NCBI GenBank assembly: GCA_903862715.1
Contig: CAIOYY010000087.1
Span: 110,377 to 174,376, forward strand
Direction of reading: 5' to 3'
Origin: an uncultured Alphaproteobacteria bacterium
GTDB lineage: Bacteria; Pseudomonadota; Alphaproteobacteria; Micropepsales; Micropepsaceae
DNA: 64,000 nucleotides
Shown one piece after another: positions 56,387-64,000 of this stretch. The position numbers and the translations under genes were made by a program. The notes beneath the pieces are model-generated. The model was given only the letters and a program-made list of their open reading frames with translations. It ran no database searches and was not told where the DNA came from. Each line of letters opens with the position of its first letter. The stretch's first letter is position 1.

Positions 56387-57037
56387 TCAGTCACACGTTC
56401 CGCCCGTTGCGGGATCCGGGCCCGCGCCGCCGCGGCACCAGATCGGTTCGCCGGTAAAGGGATGGCGCGGCGGCTCGACGGGAAGAAGCGCCGGCTGCGG
56501 ACCGATCACTTGTGTCAGCGCATGATGGGCGCACATTTCATCGGTGAATTCCGGGGAAGCGGGCGCGCCGCCAACGCCGACACTGCCGATCAACTGATCA
56601 TTGACCACAATCGGCAGACCACCGGAATTGGTGAAAAGCCCATGCGCGCTCATCTGATACAGTTCATAGAATGGATTCATTCGCGCCTGATTCATACGCG
56701 CATGCGAGGGCTCGCGGGTGAGAAGCGCGGTGCGCGCTTTCATTTCCGCGGTGCGAATATTGTTCCAGCCTTGGCCATCCATACGATGCATATCGACATG
56801 GTTTCCGAACTGATCGAGGACATAGATGCTGACGCTTGTATTGTGTTCGGTCGCAAAGGCCACGCAGGAATCGACAATCGCTCGCGCGGTTGCCGCATTG
56901 ATCTGATTGAATTCCCTTATGTCACGTGCGGCTTCGCCCGAGACCACGAATTGTTCCGGCACATCCTGCGCCGATGCGCCCGCCGCCAGACAAAGTCCCG
57001 CGGAGAAAATCGCTGCCCCTAAAATGCTCTTTCTCAT
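56387..57037 (-). CDS. Secreted GlcG/HbpS-like (DUF336) family protein
   Basis: A 216-residue secreted protein: signal peptide (MRKSILGAAIFSAGLCLAAG), then one domain with ARAIVDSCVAFATEHNTSVS, IYVLDQFGNHVDMHRMDG and GGLPIVVNDQLIGSVGVGGA, ending in a cysteine-containing tail (PIWCRGGAGPDPATGGTCD). It is the closest sequence relative of domain 1 in the neighbour downstream at 55080-56216. GGAGG six bases before ATG 57037 decides the start. The CxxxxxxxxxxxxxxC tail is not found in the other paralogues. Confidence 0.88.
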   Translation of the reverse strand: MRKSILGAAIFSAGLCLAAGASAQDVPEQFVVSGEAARDIREFNQINAATARAIVDSCVAFATEHNTSVSIYVLDQFGNHVDMHRMDGQGWNNIRTAEMKARTALLTREPSHARMNQARMNPFYELYQMSAHGLFTNSGGLPIVVNDQLIGSVGVGGAPASPEFTDEMCAHHALTQVIGPQPALLPVEPPRHPFTGEPIWCRGGAGPDPATGGTCD

Positions 57038-57170
57038 TTCCACCCTCCGTAACGCGAAGAACGGCCTTCGCCCGTAGCCATCTTGCGTAGCCCTGAGAGG
57101 CCGTCAACGGGCGGATCTGAAACCGGTACGTTTTACCGATGAACCGTCAGTGCAAGGACGCGGCCAAGGC

Positions 57171-57614
57171 CTACCAGTTGGCGGTGTTGGGCATGGATGC
57201 CCAGGGTTCTTGCGGCGCGAGACGTTCGCCCTTTTGCAGCAATTCGATGGAAATGCCGTCAGGCGAGCGCACAAACGCCATCCAGCCATCGCGCGGCGGA
57301 CGATTGATCGTAACGCCTTTGTCCATCAGGCGTTGGCAGACTGCGTAGACATCATCGACCGCAAAGGCCATATGGCCAAAATTGCGCCCACCCGTGTAAT
57401 CCTCGGTGTCCCAGTTATAGGTCAGTTCCACCATTGGTGCTTCGGCGTTCGAGCGAGCCCGCGCCTCATCACTCGGCGCCGCGAGATAGACGAGGGTGAA
57501 TCGTCCCTTCTCGTTCTCGGTCCGGCGAATTTCCGTAAGGCCGAGCTTGTCGCAATAGAAAGCGAGGCTTTCCTCGAGATCTTTTACCCGAACCATGGTG
57601 TGCAGATACTGCAT
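57171..57614 (-). CDS. gloA: Lactoylglutathione lyase-like VOC protein
   Basis: A 147-residue protein of the vicinal-oxygen-chelate fold: MQYLHTMVRVKDLEESLAFY (first His ligand), VELTYNWDTEDYTGGRNFGHMAFAV (Glu and second His) and SPDGISIELLQKG (second Glu). These four residues form the Ni/Zn site of glyoxalase I, which converts the methylglyoxal-glutathione adduct to lactoylglutathione. It lies between a GlcG-like gene and the FkbM methyltransferase. GAGG precedes ATG 57614; the longer frame to 57641 adds nine residues. Confidence 0.9.
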   Translation of the reverse strand: MQYLHTMVRVKDLEESLAFYCDKLGLTEIRRTENEKGRFTLVYLAAPSDEARARSNAEAPMVELTYNWDTEDYTGGRNFGHMAFAVDDVYAVCQRLMDKGVTINRPPRDGWMAFVRSPDGISIELLQKGERLAPQEPWASMPNTANW

Positions 57615-57656
57615 CGACGTCCTCTCAATCGGCGCTCTCACGGAGCCTGTTTCGTT

Positions 57657-59096
57657 TTAGCTTAAACCAAGGGGCGGCGTTCCCGCACGCCAAATTTCCG
57701 CGTTCAGATGATCGGCGGCGTCGGCTTTCAGTCGCTCGGGAACGACAAATGTTTGTCCGGCCCGGAGTGCATCCAGCATGCGCCGGCGCGATATTTCCGC
57801 CGACGTGAAGGCCAACGTCTCCAGCCAGGCGAGATTGACGGGCGCAGGTCCGTACAACGACGAAAACCGTTCGGCCAACACCAGTTGCTCAAGCGTACCG
57901 CCAAAAAACCAGTCCTGCTGATTTTTTCCTGGATCGATCGCATCGAAACGAGGGTTGGCCGGCCAGAAAGGCTCGTCCAAGGTTCGGCTTCCCCGCTGCA
58001 GGATTGCGGAAAAAGCATAAAGTGCATTTACCGTATGAATGCGCCGCCCTGTTTCCCAGCTTGCGCGCGCAAGGGTTGAGAGCCGCGCAAGCGTCGGACG
58101 CGTTTCGCAAAGCCGGGCAAGCGTCTGCTCGGAAAATTCCAGCGCAGCATGACGCTCGTTCAAAGGGAGCGCCGCGTCCTTCCATGCTGCGAGACCGGCG
58201 AGGGCATCTCGGTAAAGTGGATCGAGCGGTGTGTGTTTCTCGAATAGTCCCGTGAACGCGTCTGCATAGGCAAAGCGGCGCGGCGCTTCGAGCGCTTTGG
58301 CGCGCGCCGCTTCATCCGGAATCCACTTCGGAATGGAATTGACAAGAAGTCCTTCTGCGGCGAGGTGTGCCACCCGATCCGCTTTCGCCGCGAAAAGATT
58401 GAGTTCGAAGATATCCAATGGCGCGTTCGCATCGAATGGAACGAGAAGCGGCGAGCCGCCAAGGGCGCGGAACACACGATAACCCAGCGCTTCCAGGTAG
58501 GGTAGCAAATCGAGACTGGGTTTATCGCCTGCCTTTATCTCGAACATCACCAACGGCGAGTGGCGGGAAAAGAACGCCTGCGCTCCCTTTACGATACGCA
58601 CCTCTTCGCCTTCGGCATCGATCTTGACCAAGTCGGGGGACGGCCAATCCCTTATGTTGTCATCCGCATCAAGCGAGGTAATGGAAATGTTCTCACCCGT
58701 GCCGCGGCCGCCGAGGCTGTGAAGTTCGCCTGAACCGCCATGAAACAGAAAACCGTAACGTGGTGTATCGGAAAGCGCGGCAGGAAGGATATCCAGGTTC
58801 GTGAGGCCGTTTGCCTCTACGCTCCGCCGCAGATAACTGCGCGCCTCCGCTGCGGGCTCATAGGCGTAGACATGCCCACCGGGACCGACTTTGCGTGCCG
58901 CCGAAACGGCATAGACTCCGAGATGAGCCCCAATGTCGATGACGCACATTCCCGGTCGCAGCCACGCGTCGAGGAAGATGACCTCCTTCTCAAACCATTT
59001 TTCCTGCTCTAACAGGACGTAAGTCGTAATCGCCTCCAGAGAGGGCGGCACGACCAGAATGGTGCCGCCGGCAAGACGGAGCGATAGTGCGTCCAT
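57657..59096 (-). CDS. FkbM family methyltransferase with long C-terminal extension
   Basis: A 479-residue protein. An FkbM-type SAM methyltransferase domain occupies roughly residues 45-215: VIDIGAHLGVYAVSAARKVG binds SAM, then YEPAAEARSYLRRSVEANGL, and VKIDAEGEEVRIVKGAQAFF. The remaining 260 residues, which begin after FELNLFAAKADRVAHLAAEG, are mainly helical and match nothing I recognise. They may be a protein or glycan-interaction module. FkbM enzymes O-methylate sugars or polyketides. The gene is convergent or independent of its neighbours and has 15 bases to the gloA promoter side. Confidence 0.85.
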   Translation of the reverse strand: MDALSLRLAGGTILVVPPSLEAITTYVLLEQEKWFEKEVIFLDAWLRPGMCVIDIGAHLGVYAVSAARKVGPGGHVYAYEPAAEARSYLRRSVEANGLTNLDILPAALSDTPRYGFLFHGGSGELHSLGGRGTGENISITSLDADDNIRDWPSPDLVKIDAEGEEVRIVKGAQAFFSRHSPLVMFEIKAGDKPSLDLLPYLEALGYRVFRALGGSPLLVPFDANAPLDIFELNLFAAKADRVAHLAAEGLLVNSIPKWIPDEAARAKALEAPRRFAYADAFTGLFEKHTPLDPLYRDALAGLAAWKDAALPLNERHAALEFSEQTLARLCETRPTLARLSTLARASWETGRRIHTVNALYAFSAILQRGSRTLDEPFWPANPRFDAIDPGKNQQDWFFGGTLEQLVLAERFSSLYGPAPVNLAWLETLAFTSAEISRRRMLDALRAGQTFVVPERLKADAADHLNAEIWRAGTPPLGLS

Positions 59097-59221
59097 AGAA
59101 CCGGAACCTTTTTCAAAAAGCGGCTACGCCGTATCAGATCTGGGTGCGAATCGGGAGGCAGCCGGGAACCGAAGGGCGTCACCGCCGCTTTCTATATAGC
59201 CCCCGCTTTGCCGGATTATCC

Positions 59222-60109
59222 ATGCTTCGCGCCGTCTGGAAAACCCTACAGGAATCCGTCGACATTTTCTTCGCGGCTTCGGGCCCTACGCGGGGCGCGG
59301 CGATCTCCTTCTACGCGGTTACAGCCTTCGTTCCCGTGCTCGTCATCGCCATTGCCATCGCCGGCTTCTTCTTCGGCGAAGAGGCGGCGAGGGGCCGTAT
59401 CGTCTATGAGCTCCGCGGACTGATCGGCGAGGACGGCGCCGGACTTCTTGAGAGCGCCATCCAGAGCGCGTCGAAGTTGTCGGAAGGTACCTTCGCCACT
59501 CTGGTCAGCATCGCCGGTTTCGTCGTCATTTCTTCCGGCGTTTTTCTTGAACTGCGCGACGGCCTGAATGACATCTGGAAAGTACAGCCGCGAGGCGAAA
59601 CGCTTTCGCGCTTTATCAGGGCGCGCGCCGCTAGTTTTGGCCTCGTTGTTGCGATGGGATTTCTTCTCCTGATTTCGCTGGTCACCGACGCGGCCATTAC
59701 ATTCTTCACGGATGCGCTCAATGCGCGCCTGCCCTTCGGCGCCGCGATTCTGAGGGGACTGAATTTTTTCGTTTCCTTTGCCATCATCGCTGCCGTCTTC
59801 GCCGCGATCTATCGGATTCTGCCCGCGAAGAACCTGACATTCCGCAATGTGGCGCTGGCCTCCATCGTTACGGCAGCTTTATTTCAGGTTGGAAAGGTTC
59901 TGATTGGCACTTATCTTGGAAGCGGCAGCGTCGGATCGAGTTATGGGGTTGCGGGCGCGCTTATCGCCCTTCTTTTCTGGGTGTATTACTCGGCGCAGAT
60001 TTTTCTGTTCGGAGCCGCGCTGTCGCACGTTCTGTTGCGAGAACGCCCCGATCTTACCGGCAGGGAGATCCCCACCCGAGAAGAGCAAGTCCCTTACGCC
60101 CCAAACTAG
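59222..60109 (+). CDS. YihY/virulence factor BrkB family membrane protein
   Basis: A 295-residue integral membrane protein of the YihY/BrkB family, once called RNase BN. Six or so helices are visible: AISFYAVTAFVPVLVIAIAI, TLVSIAGFVVISSGVFLELR, FGLVVAMGFLLLISLVTDA, and the C-terminal GVAGALIALLFWVYYSAQIF. Function is unresolved; transport or lipid roles have been proposed. ATG 59222 gives the conserved MLRAVWKTLQES start. The longer frame from 59144 adds a basic stretch. A shared terminator follows. Confidence 0.9.
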   Translation: MLRAVWKTLQESVDIFFAASGPTRGAAISFYAVTAFVPVLVIAIAIAGFFFGEEAARGRIVYELRGLIGEDGAGLLESAIQSASKLSEGTFATLVSIAGFVVISSGVFLELRDGLNDIWKVQPRGETLSRFIRARAASFGLVVAMGFLLLISLVTDAAITFFTDALNARLPFGAAILRGLNFFVSFAIIAAVFAAIYRILPAKNLTFRNVALASIVTAALFQVGKVLIGTYLGSGSVGSSYGVAGALIALLFWVYYSAQIFLFGAALSHVLLRERPDLTGREIPTREEQVPYAPN

Positions 60110-60120
60110 CGATGCACCGA

Positions 60121-60158
60121 AAATGAACAAGGCCCCGAAATCGGGGCCTTGTTCATTT
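60121..60158. terminator. Bidirectional terminator
   Basis: A near-perfect inverted repeat of about 17 base pairs centred at 60139 (aaatgaacaaggcccc paired with ggggccttgttcattt), between the convergent YihY and GlcG-like genes. Confidence 0.85.
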
Positions 60159-60174
60159 TGCGCGAACGAAATGC

Positions 60175-60741
60175 CTAAGGATCCTGCGTGAGCGGCGGCT
60201 GTCCGCCGATCACTTCTTCCAGCGCACGATGGGCACATATCTCGTCGCTCCATTCCGGTGGGCGGGCATTGGAGCCGCCCACCCCGATGAAACCGATGAT
60301 TTGATCGCCAGCCCAGATGGGAAGCCCGCCCGCATTAGGGAGCAATCCAAGATAGATCTCCCGCGTGGTCGCATTAGGATCGCGCGTCACATTGTTCTGA
60401 CGCAGATGCGTAGGCGCGCGTGTCAACCGTGCCGTCGCGGCCTTGCGCTGGGCAAACATGACCGACGTCAGCGTGTTGCCATCCATGCGGCCGGCATAAG
60501 TAAGACTGCCGAGATTATCGGTAATGACGATCGCCATGGTTTCACCGCGCTCAGCGGCAATTCTCATGCAGGCTTTGGCAATCGCCTCGGCGGTTGCGAA
60601 ATTGATGGCATTCATTTCGCCGGTCATCGCGGCGACGTCGCTGGAAACGATAAAGCGCGGATCGACCTGCGCAGCAGCGGGCATCGACATCGTGAAAATC
60701 GCACCGAACAGGGCAAGCCGTGTGAAAATGCTATGTCTCAT
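60175..60741 (-). CDS. Secreted GlcG/HbpS-like (DUF336) family protein
   Basis: A 188-residue secreted protein: signal peptide (MRHSIFTRLALFGAIFTMSM), then one domain with AEAIAKACMRIAAERGETMA, IVITDNLGSLTYAGRMDGNT, GGLPIWAGDQIIGFIGVGGS and DEICAHRALEEVIGGQPPL. ATG 60741 is chosen because it starts the signal peptide; the longer frame to 61029 is a low-quality shadow of the adjacent paralogue. It is the nearest relative of the next gene upstream (60837-61421), which suggests a recent duplication. Both end with an EEVIG-type tail. Confidence 0.88.
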   Translation of the reverse strand: MRHSIFTRLALFGAIFTMSMPAAAQVDPRFIVSSDVAAMTGEMNAINFATAEAIAKACMRIAAERGETMAIVITDNLGSLTYAGRMDGNTLTSVMFAQRKAATARLTRAPTHLRQNNVTRDPNATTREIYLGLLPNAGGLPIWAGDQIIGFIGVGGSNARPPEWSDEICAHRALEEVIGGQPPLTQDP

Positions 60742-60836
60742 GTGAACCCCCGAATGGAATTGTCCGAAAGGTGTCGCCCCAAAAAACAGGGCAGAGAGGG
60801 CGTTGCCGTATGGCGAGGCCCTCTCTGTTCCACGAT

Positions 60837-61421
60837 CTAGTTGCGGGGCAGATCCTCGACCAGCGCCGGCTGCGGGCCAATGACCTCTTCCAGCGCACGA
60901 TGGGCGCAAATTTCGTCGCTCCATTCCGGCGGTCGCGGGTTCATGCCGCCGACGCCGACAAAGCCGATGATCTGATTGCCTACCCAGATGGGCAGGCCGC
61001 CGGCATTCGGGAAGTAGCCGAGATTCCATTCGCGCACTTCCGACGCCGGGTTCTGGATGACGGCGTTCATGCGAAGCTTGGAAGGACGGCGCGTGAGGCG
61101 CGCGGTTTCGGCTTTGAGTTCGGCGGTGTGGATCGCGGTGTAACGCGCCGCGCCGTCCATACGGTGCTGATGCACGACATTGCCAAAATTATCGAGAATG
61201 ACAATCGCCATACCCATATTGTGTTCGACCGCCATGCGTTCACACGCTTCCGCGATGCCTTTGGCCGTCGCGGCATTGATCATGTTCATTTCGCCGTTTA
61301 CCGCGGCGTCCTCACCGGTAATAACAAATCGCGCATCGACCTGCGCCAGCGCATTCGCGCTCGCCATTGCCGAAAAAGCGCCAACCATCAGACCGCCGAC
61401 CCAATTTTTATTGAGCTTCAT
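60837..61421 (-). CDS. Secreted GlcG/HbpS-like (DUF336) family protein
   Basis: A 194-residue secreted protein: signal peptide (MKLNKNWVGGLMVGAFSAMA), then AKGIAEACERMAVEHNMGMA, IVILDNFGNVVHQHRMDGAA, GGLPIWVGNQIIGFVGVGGM and DEICAHRALEEVIGPQPALV. GGGAGGGAAGA just before ATG 61421 decides the start over the long, low-complexity frame to 61730. It is divergent from tspO, whose ATG lies 200 bases away, so the two may share a control region. Confidence 0.89.
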   Translation of the reverse strand: MKLNKNWVGGLMVGAFSAMASANALAQVDARFVITGEDAAVNGEMNMINAATAKGIAEACERMAVEHNMGMAIVILDNFGNVVHQHRMDGAARYTAIHTAELKAETARLTRRPSKLRMNAVIQNPASEVREWNLGYFPNAGGLPIWVGNQIIGFVGVGGMNPRPPEWSDEICAHRALEEVIGPQPALVEDLPRN

Positions 61422-61621
61422 TCTTCCCTCCCATAGGTTACTGGATGCTTCTGCGCATCTCGTCGGGGAGCATGCCAAGGCCGGGGTTCCAAGGCAATTC
61501 CGGCGCGCGTCACTGGGCGAGAACCCGCCGTTGTGACGGGCTTTTTTGCAGCAGGAACGCCCTATTCTGGGTTCGTGCGTTATAAGTTCAGTGTGCTGAC
61601 CCCAACCCCGAAGAAGGCCAA

Positions 61622-62122
61622 ATGACACAGGAAACGTCCCCTCGCTCGCTTGTCCGGGATGCTGCGGCCCTGGCCGGATTCCTGGTTCTTTGCTTCGCCA
61701 TATCGGGTCTAGGTGCGTGGGTAACCTCAACCAGTGTCGACACCTGGTATCAGACCCTCAACAAGCCCTCCTTCAATCCGCCGGCATGGGTGTTCGCGCC
61801 GGTGTGGACCACGCTCTATATCTTCATGGCCATCGCAGGCTGGCTTGTATGGCGCAAAGTCGGGTTTGGGCAGGCGCGTCAGGCGTTCGTCTGTTACTTC
61901 CTCCAGCTCGCGCTCAATCTCGTCTGGTCGTTCCTTTTCTTCGGGGCGCAAAGTCCCGGCGCCGCCTTCATCGAGGTCCTCGTCTTTCTGATTGCGATCA
62001 TCATGACCGCGACCCATTTCTCCCGTTTCGACAGAATCGCGACGCTGCTATTCGCGCCCTATATCGCATGGGTCGCGTTCGCCTCCGTCCTGAACGGAAC
62101 GATATGGTATCTGAATGGATAG
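61622..62122 (+). CDS. tspO: TspO/MBR family tryptophan-rich membrane protein
   Basis: A 166-residue five-helix membrane protein. The TspO signature WYQTLNKPSFNPPAWVFAPVW, GWLVWRKVGFG, LNLVWSFLFFGAQSPG and the final IAWVAFASVLNGTIWYLNG are all present. TspO proteins bind porphyrins and heme at the outer or inner membrane and influence tetrapyrrole metabolism and stress responses. Its position between two GlcG/HbpS-type genes is suggestive: both families handle heme or porphyrin. It is the only plus-strand gene in this part of the cluster. Confidence 0.93.
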   Translation: MTQETSPRSLVRDAAALAGFLVLCFAISGLGAWVTSTSVDTWYQTLNKPSFNPPAWVFAPVWTTLYIFMAIAGWLVWRKVGFGQARQAFVCYFLQLALNLVWSFLFFGAQSPGAAFIEVLVFLIAIIMTATHFSRFDRIATLLFAPYIAWVAFASVLNGTIWYLNG

Positions 62123-62155
62123 AAGCTGCGCCTTCCGTCAGGCGTGGCCACTTTC

Positions 62156-62767
62156 TCAGGGTGTCGCGGGACCGGGACGACTTTCCCATTCTTCCGCTTC
62201 GAGATTTTGCGGAAGCGGGGGCTGCGGCCCGACGACGGAAACCACCGCATCATAGGCGCATTTGTCTTCGTCATAAGTCGCGTTGCGATGCGCGCCGGGA
62301 ATGCCGCCCACGCCAATGGCGCCGATCAATTGTCCATCGACGATTATGGGCAGCCCACCCTCCTGCACGGTCAGATCGTAGCCAAACATGTGCGTCTGGG
62401 TAAACCGATCTTCGAAATTGCGATTGGTGAGAAGAACGGTAGGCCGACGGGTCCGCAGTGCGGTCATCGCCTTTTGTTGTGCGGCATTGATCGAGACGTA
62501 ACCCTCTCCATCCATCGCATGCTGATGAATGACCAGACCGTAGGGATTGAGGATTACGACGACCACGCGGCTATTGTTGCGCACTGCAATGGCTTCGCAG
62601 GCTTCAGCGATCGCCCGTGCGGTGGCGGCGTTGATCGAGATGCGGTCGTAAAGTTGCTCGGATTCCTCGCCACCAATGACGAATTGCGGATTCACCTGTG
62701 CCAGCGCAGTACCGAACGATACCGTTACCGCCGCCATCCCCAGACAGACTGCCCGACGAATGCTCAT
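62156..62767 (-). CDS. Secreted GlcG/HbpS-like (DUF336) family protein
   Basis: A 203-residue secreted protein: signal peptide (VCLGMAAVTVSFGTALAQ), then ARAIAEACEAIAVRNNSRVV, VVILNPYGLVIHQHAMDGEG, GGLPIIVDGQLIGAIGVGGI, and a C-terminal DEDKCAYDAVVSVVGPQPPL. The conserved second arginine of HRMDG is alanine here (HAMDG), and the tail lacks the CAHRALEEVIG form. GGGAGGCGGGA before ATG 62767 decides the start. It is convergent with tspO, 33 bases apart. Confidence 0.88.
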   Translation of the reverse strand: MSIRRAVCLGMAAVTVSFGTALAQVNPQFVIGGEESEQLYDRISINAATARAIAEACEAIAVRNNSRVVVVILNPYGLVIHQHAMDGEGYVSINAAQQKAMTALRTRRPTVLLTNRNFEDRFTQTHMFGYDLTVQEGGLPIIVDGQLIGAIGVGGIPGAHRNATYDEDKCAYDAVVSVVGPQPPLPQNLEAEEWESRPGPATP

Positions 62768-62912
62768 TCCCGCCTCCCTATTTTTTTGCTCTGCATGCGA
62801 ACGCATGGGCTAGCGAGCTTGGCGCAGCACACGTAACGCACGCAAGTAAAGAGAAGGGCAAGAAAATAGATCAATGAGAGCAAGGGTTAAGAGGTGGGCC
62901 TTAGGGTTCTGC

Positions 62913-63329
62913 TCATCCGCCGCAAAGAGCGTAACGATGTGCCTCGCCCTGTTCGTCCATGAAATCAGCTTCGTCGTCGCCAACCACTCGAATGCGTACT
63001 TCGCGCTCCCACACACGGCCTTCGCCTCGGCAGGTAGCGCGGGTGCCGAACAGATCCGGATCTTCTCCTTCTGGAGTTAAGGCGCCAAACCGGCAGCGCG
63101 AGTCGAAATAGGCGATTTCGTTGGGAAGAAGCGTAATGAAGACATCCTCGCCGAATGCCGCGAAGGCTTCGGGCCTATGTGTGACCGTGCAGGCTGCGGA
63201 GTCCGATGCGTAAACACCGCGCCGCAATTCATATTGGGAGTGTTCGCCGGCCCTGATCGCGGGCTCCGAGCAGGCCGCCGCGAGACAGCTAAGGGCAAGC
63301 AGCAGTGCGGACGGAAACGGGCGTGTCAT
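62913..63329 (-). CDS. Putative lipoprotein
   Basis: From ATG 63329 the protein has 138 residues with a lipobox-like LAAAC after a hydrophobic stretch (ALLLALSCLAAACSE). The mature part has cysteine pairs and beta-type segments (YASDSAACTVTHRPEAFAAF, FDSRCRFGALTPEGEDPDLF, RATCRGEGRVWEREVRI). It ends ALCGG. I do not recognise a family. It is the last gene before the rRNA operon terminator on the same strand. Confidence 0.72.
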   Translation of the reverse strand: MTRPFPSALLLALSCLAAACSEPAIRAGEHSQYELRRGVYASDSAACTVTHRPEAFAAFGEDVFITLLPNEIAYFDSRCRFGALTPEGEDPDLFGTRATCRGEGRVWEREVRIRVVGDDEADFMDEQGEAHRYALCGG

Positions 63330-63396
63330 GGACGTCTCCGCAACGGAAACAAAACAAACGCTACGAGACACTCCAAAAGTCGAACGATCCAAAATG

Positions 63397-63430
63397 CAAA
63401 AAGCCCCGCAGGAATACTGCGGGGCTTTTG
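63397..63430 (-). terminator. rRNA operon terminator
   Basis: A perfect 14-base-pair stem (caaaaagccccgca paired with tgcggggcttttg) with T tracts, about 45 bases after the 5S 3' end on the minus strand. Confidence 0.85.
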
Positions 63431-63472
63431 AATTTCGTTGTGATGCGGGGTTACTAAAACCGTGCTTGGCAG

Positions 63473-63588
63473 GCCTGGCAGCGACCGACTCTCCCACGTC
63501 TTAAGACGCAGTACCATAGGCGCTGGGGGCTTTAACGGCCGAGTTCGGAATGGGATCGGGTGGAATTCCCCCGCTGTGACCACCAGGC
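63473..63588 (-). rRNA. rrf: 5S ribosomal RNA
   Basis: The reverse complement opens GCCTGGTGGTCACAGCGGGG and contains CCCGATCCCATTCCGAACTC, the universal 5S core. It ends GGTCGCTGCCAGGC, which pairs with the 5' end. Length is about 116 bases. It lies downstream of 23S in the usual 16S-23S-5S order on the minus strand. Confidence 0.95.
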
Positions 63589-63689
63589 CAGCAAAGAACG
63601 GGTATTAGGGTTTCGTAATATCTCGAACCATCGATCGCGTTCACGCAACCGAGATTTTCTCTCCAGACATGGAACTAAAGTGCCGAGTG

Positions 63690-64000
<311 letters not shown>

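Overview
The window is a GC-rich chromosomal segment from an alphaproteobacterium. The evidence is a set of gene neighbourhoods typical of that class: COQ9 next to rpsU, a stand-alone CpdR response regulator beside an N-formylglutamate amidohydrolase, the pyk / DUF1036 / N-formylglutamate amidohydrolase / DUF1244 / GapR(DUF2312) block, a split pntA1-pntA2-pntB transhydrogenase preceded by an aa3-type oxidase subunit IV, and a ROSE-like leader before hsp20. Order and genus cannot be fixed from the sequence alone. No prophage, insertion sequence or CRISPR array was seen.

Layout. 0-5 kb: purEK, COQ9, def, rpsU and an orphan tricarboxylate-binding lipoprotein. 5-14 kb: a minus-strand energy-transduction operon (tonB, exbB, two exbD, two secreted TPR proteins) followed by a large autotransporter. 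14-24 kb: a pentapeptide-repeat gene that looks split by a frameshift, an esterase, hsp20, a lysophospholipase-like hydrolase, a HisN-like phosphatase, typA, a glycosyltransferase and an LpxH-like phosphoesterase. 24-30 kb: a candidate small RNA with its own promoter and terminator, N-formylglutamate amidohydrolase, cpdR, tRNA-Val, a GlcG/HbpS-like protein, a GMC oxidoreductase and a TauD-like dioxygenase. 30-39 kb: cell-envelope genes (an alpha-2-macroglobulin gene with an in-frame amber codon, pbpC, an MltB-type lytic transglycosylase) and rpmJ. 39-46 kb: the pyk-DUF1036-FGase/DUF1244-GapR block and a sigma54 activator. 46-51.5 kb: oxidase subunit IV, transhydrogenase, a GNAT and modBC without modA. 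52-54 kb: a kelch protein, a membrane-protein gene with two in-frame stops, and initiator tRNA. 55-63 kb: five genes for secreted GlcG/HbpS (DUF336) proteins, carrying six domains, interleaved with tspO, a VOC enzyme, an FkbM methyltransferase and a YihY protein. The window ends in 5S and the 3' end of 23S rRNA (minus strand).

How the genes work together. tonB-exbB-exbD would energise outer-membrane uptake. alpha-2-macroglobulin and PbpC form a known periplasmic defence and repair pair. CpdR and GapR belong to the alphaproteobacterial cell-cycle and nucleoid machinery. The GlcG/HbpS family with TspO suggests a periplasmic heme or porphyrin handling locus; this is inference.

The most notable signals are the GlcG/TspO island, the sRNA candidate at 24147-24246, the ROSE-like hsp20 leader, three in-frame stops that are each one C-to-T change from a sense codon, the split pentapeptide gene, and the fused FGase-DUF1244 gene that keeps an internal ribosome-binding site. 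Start positions were often moved downstream of the longest frame, using Shine-Dalgarno spacing, signal peptides or the family's usual N-terminus.
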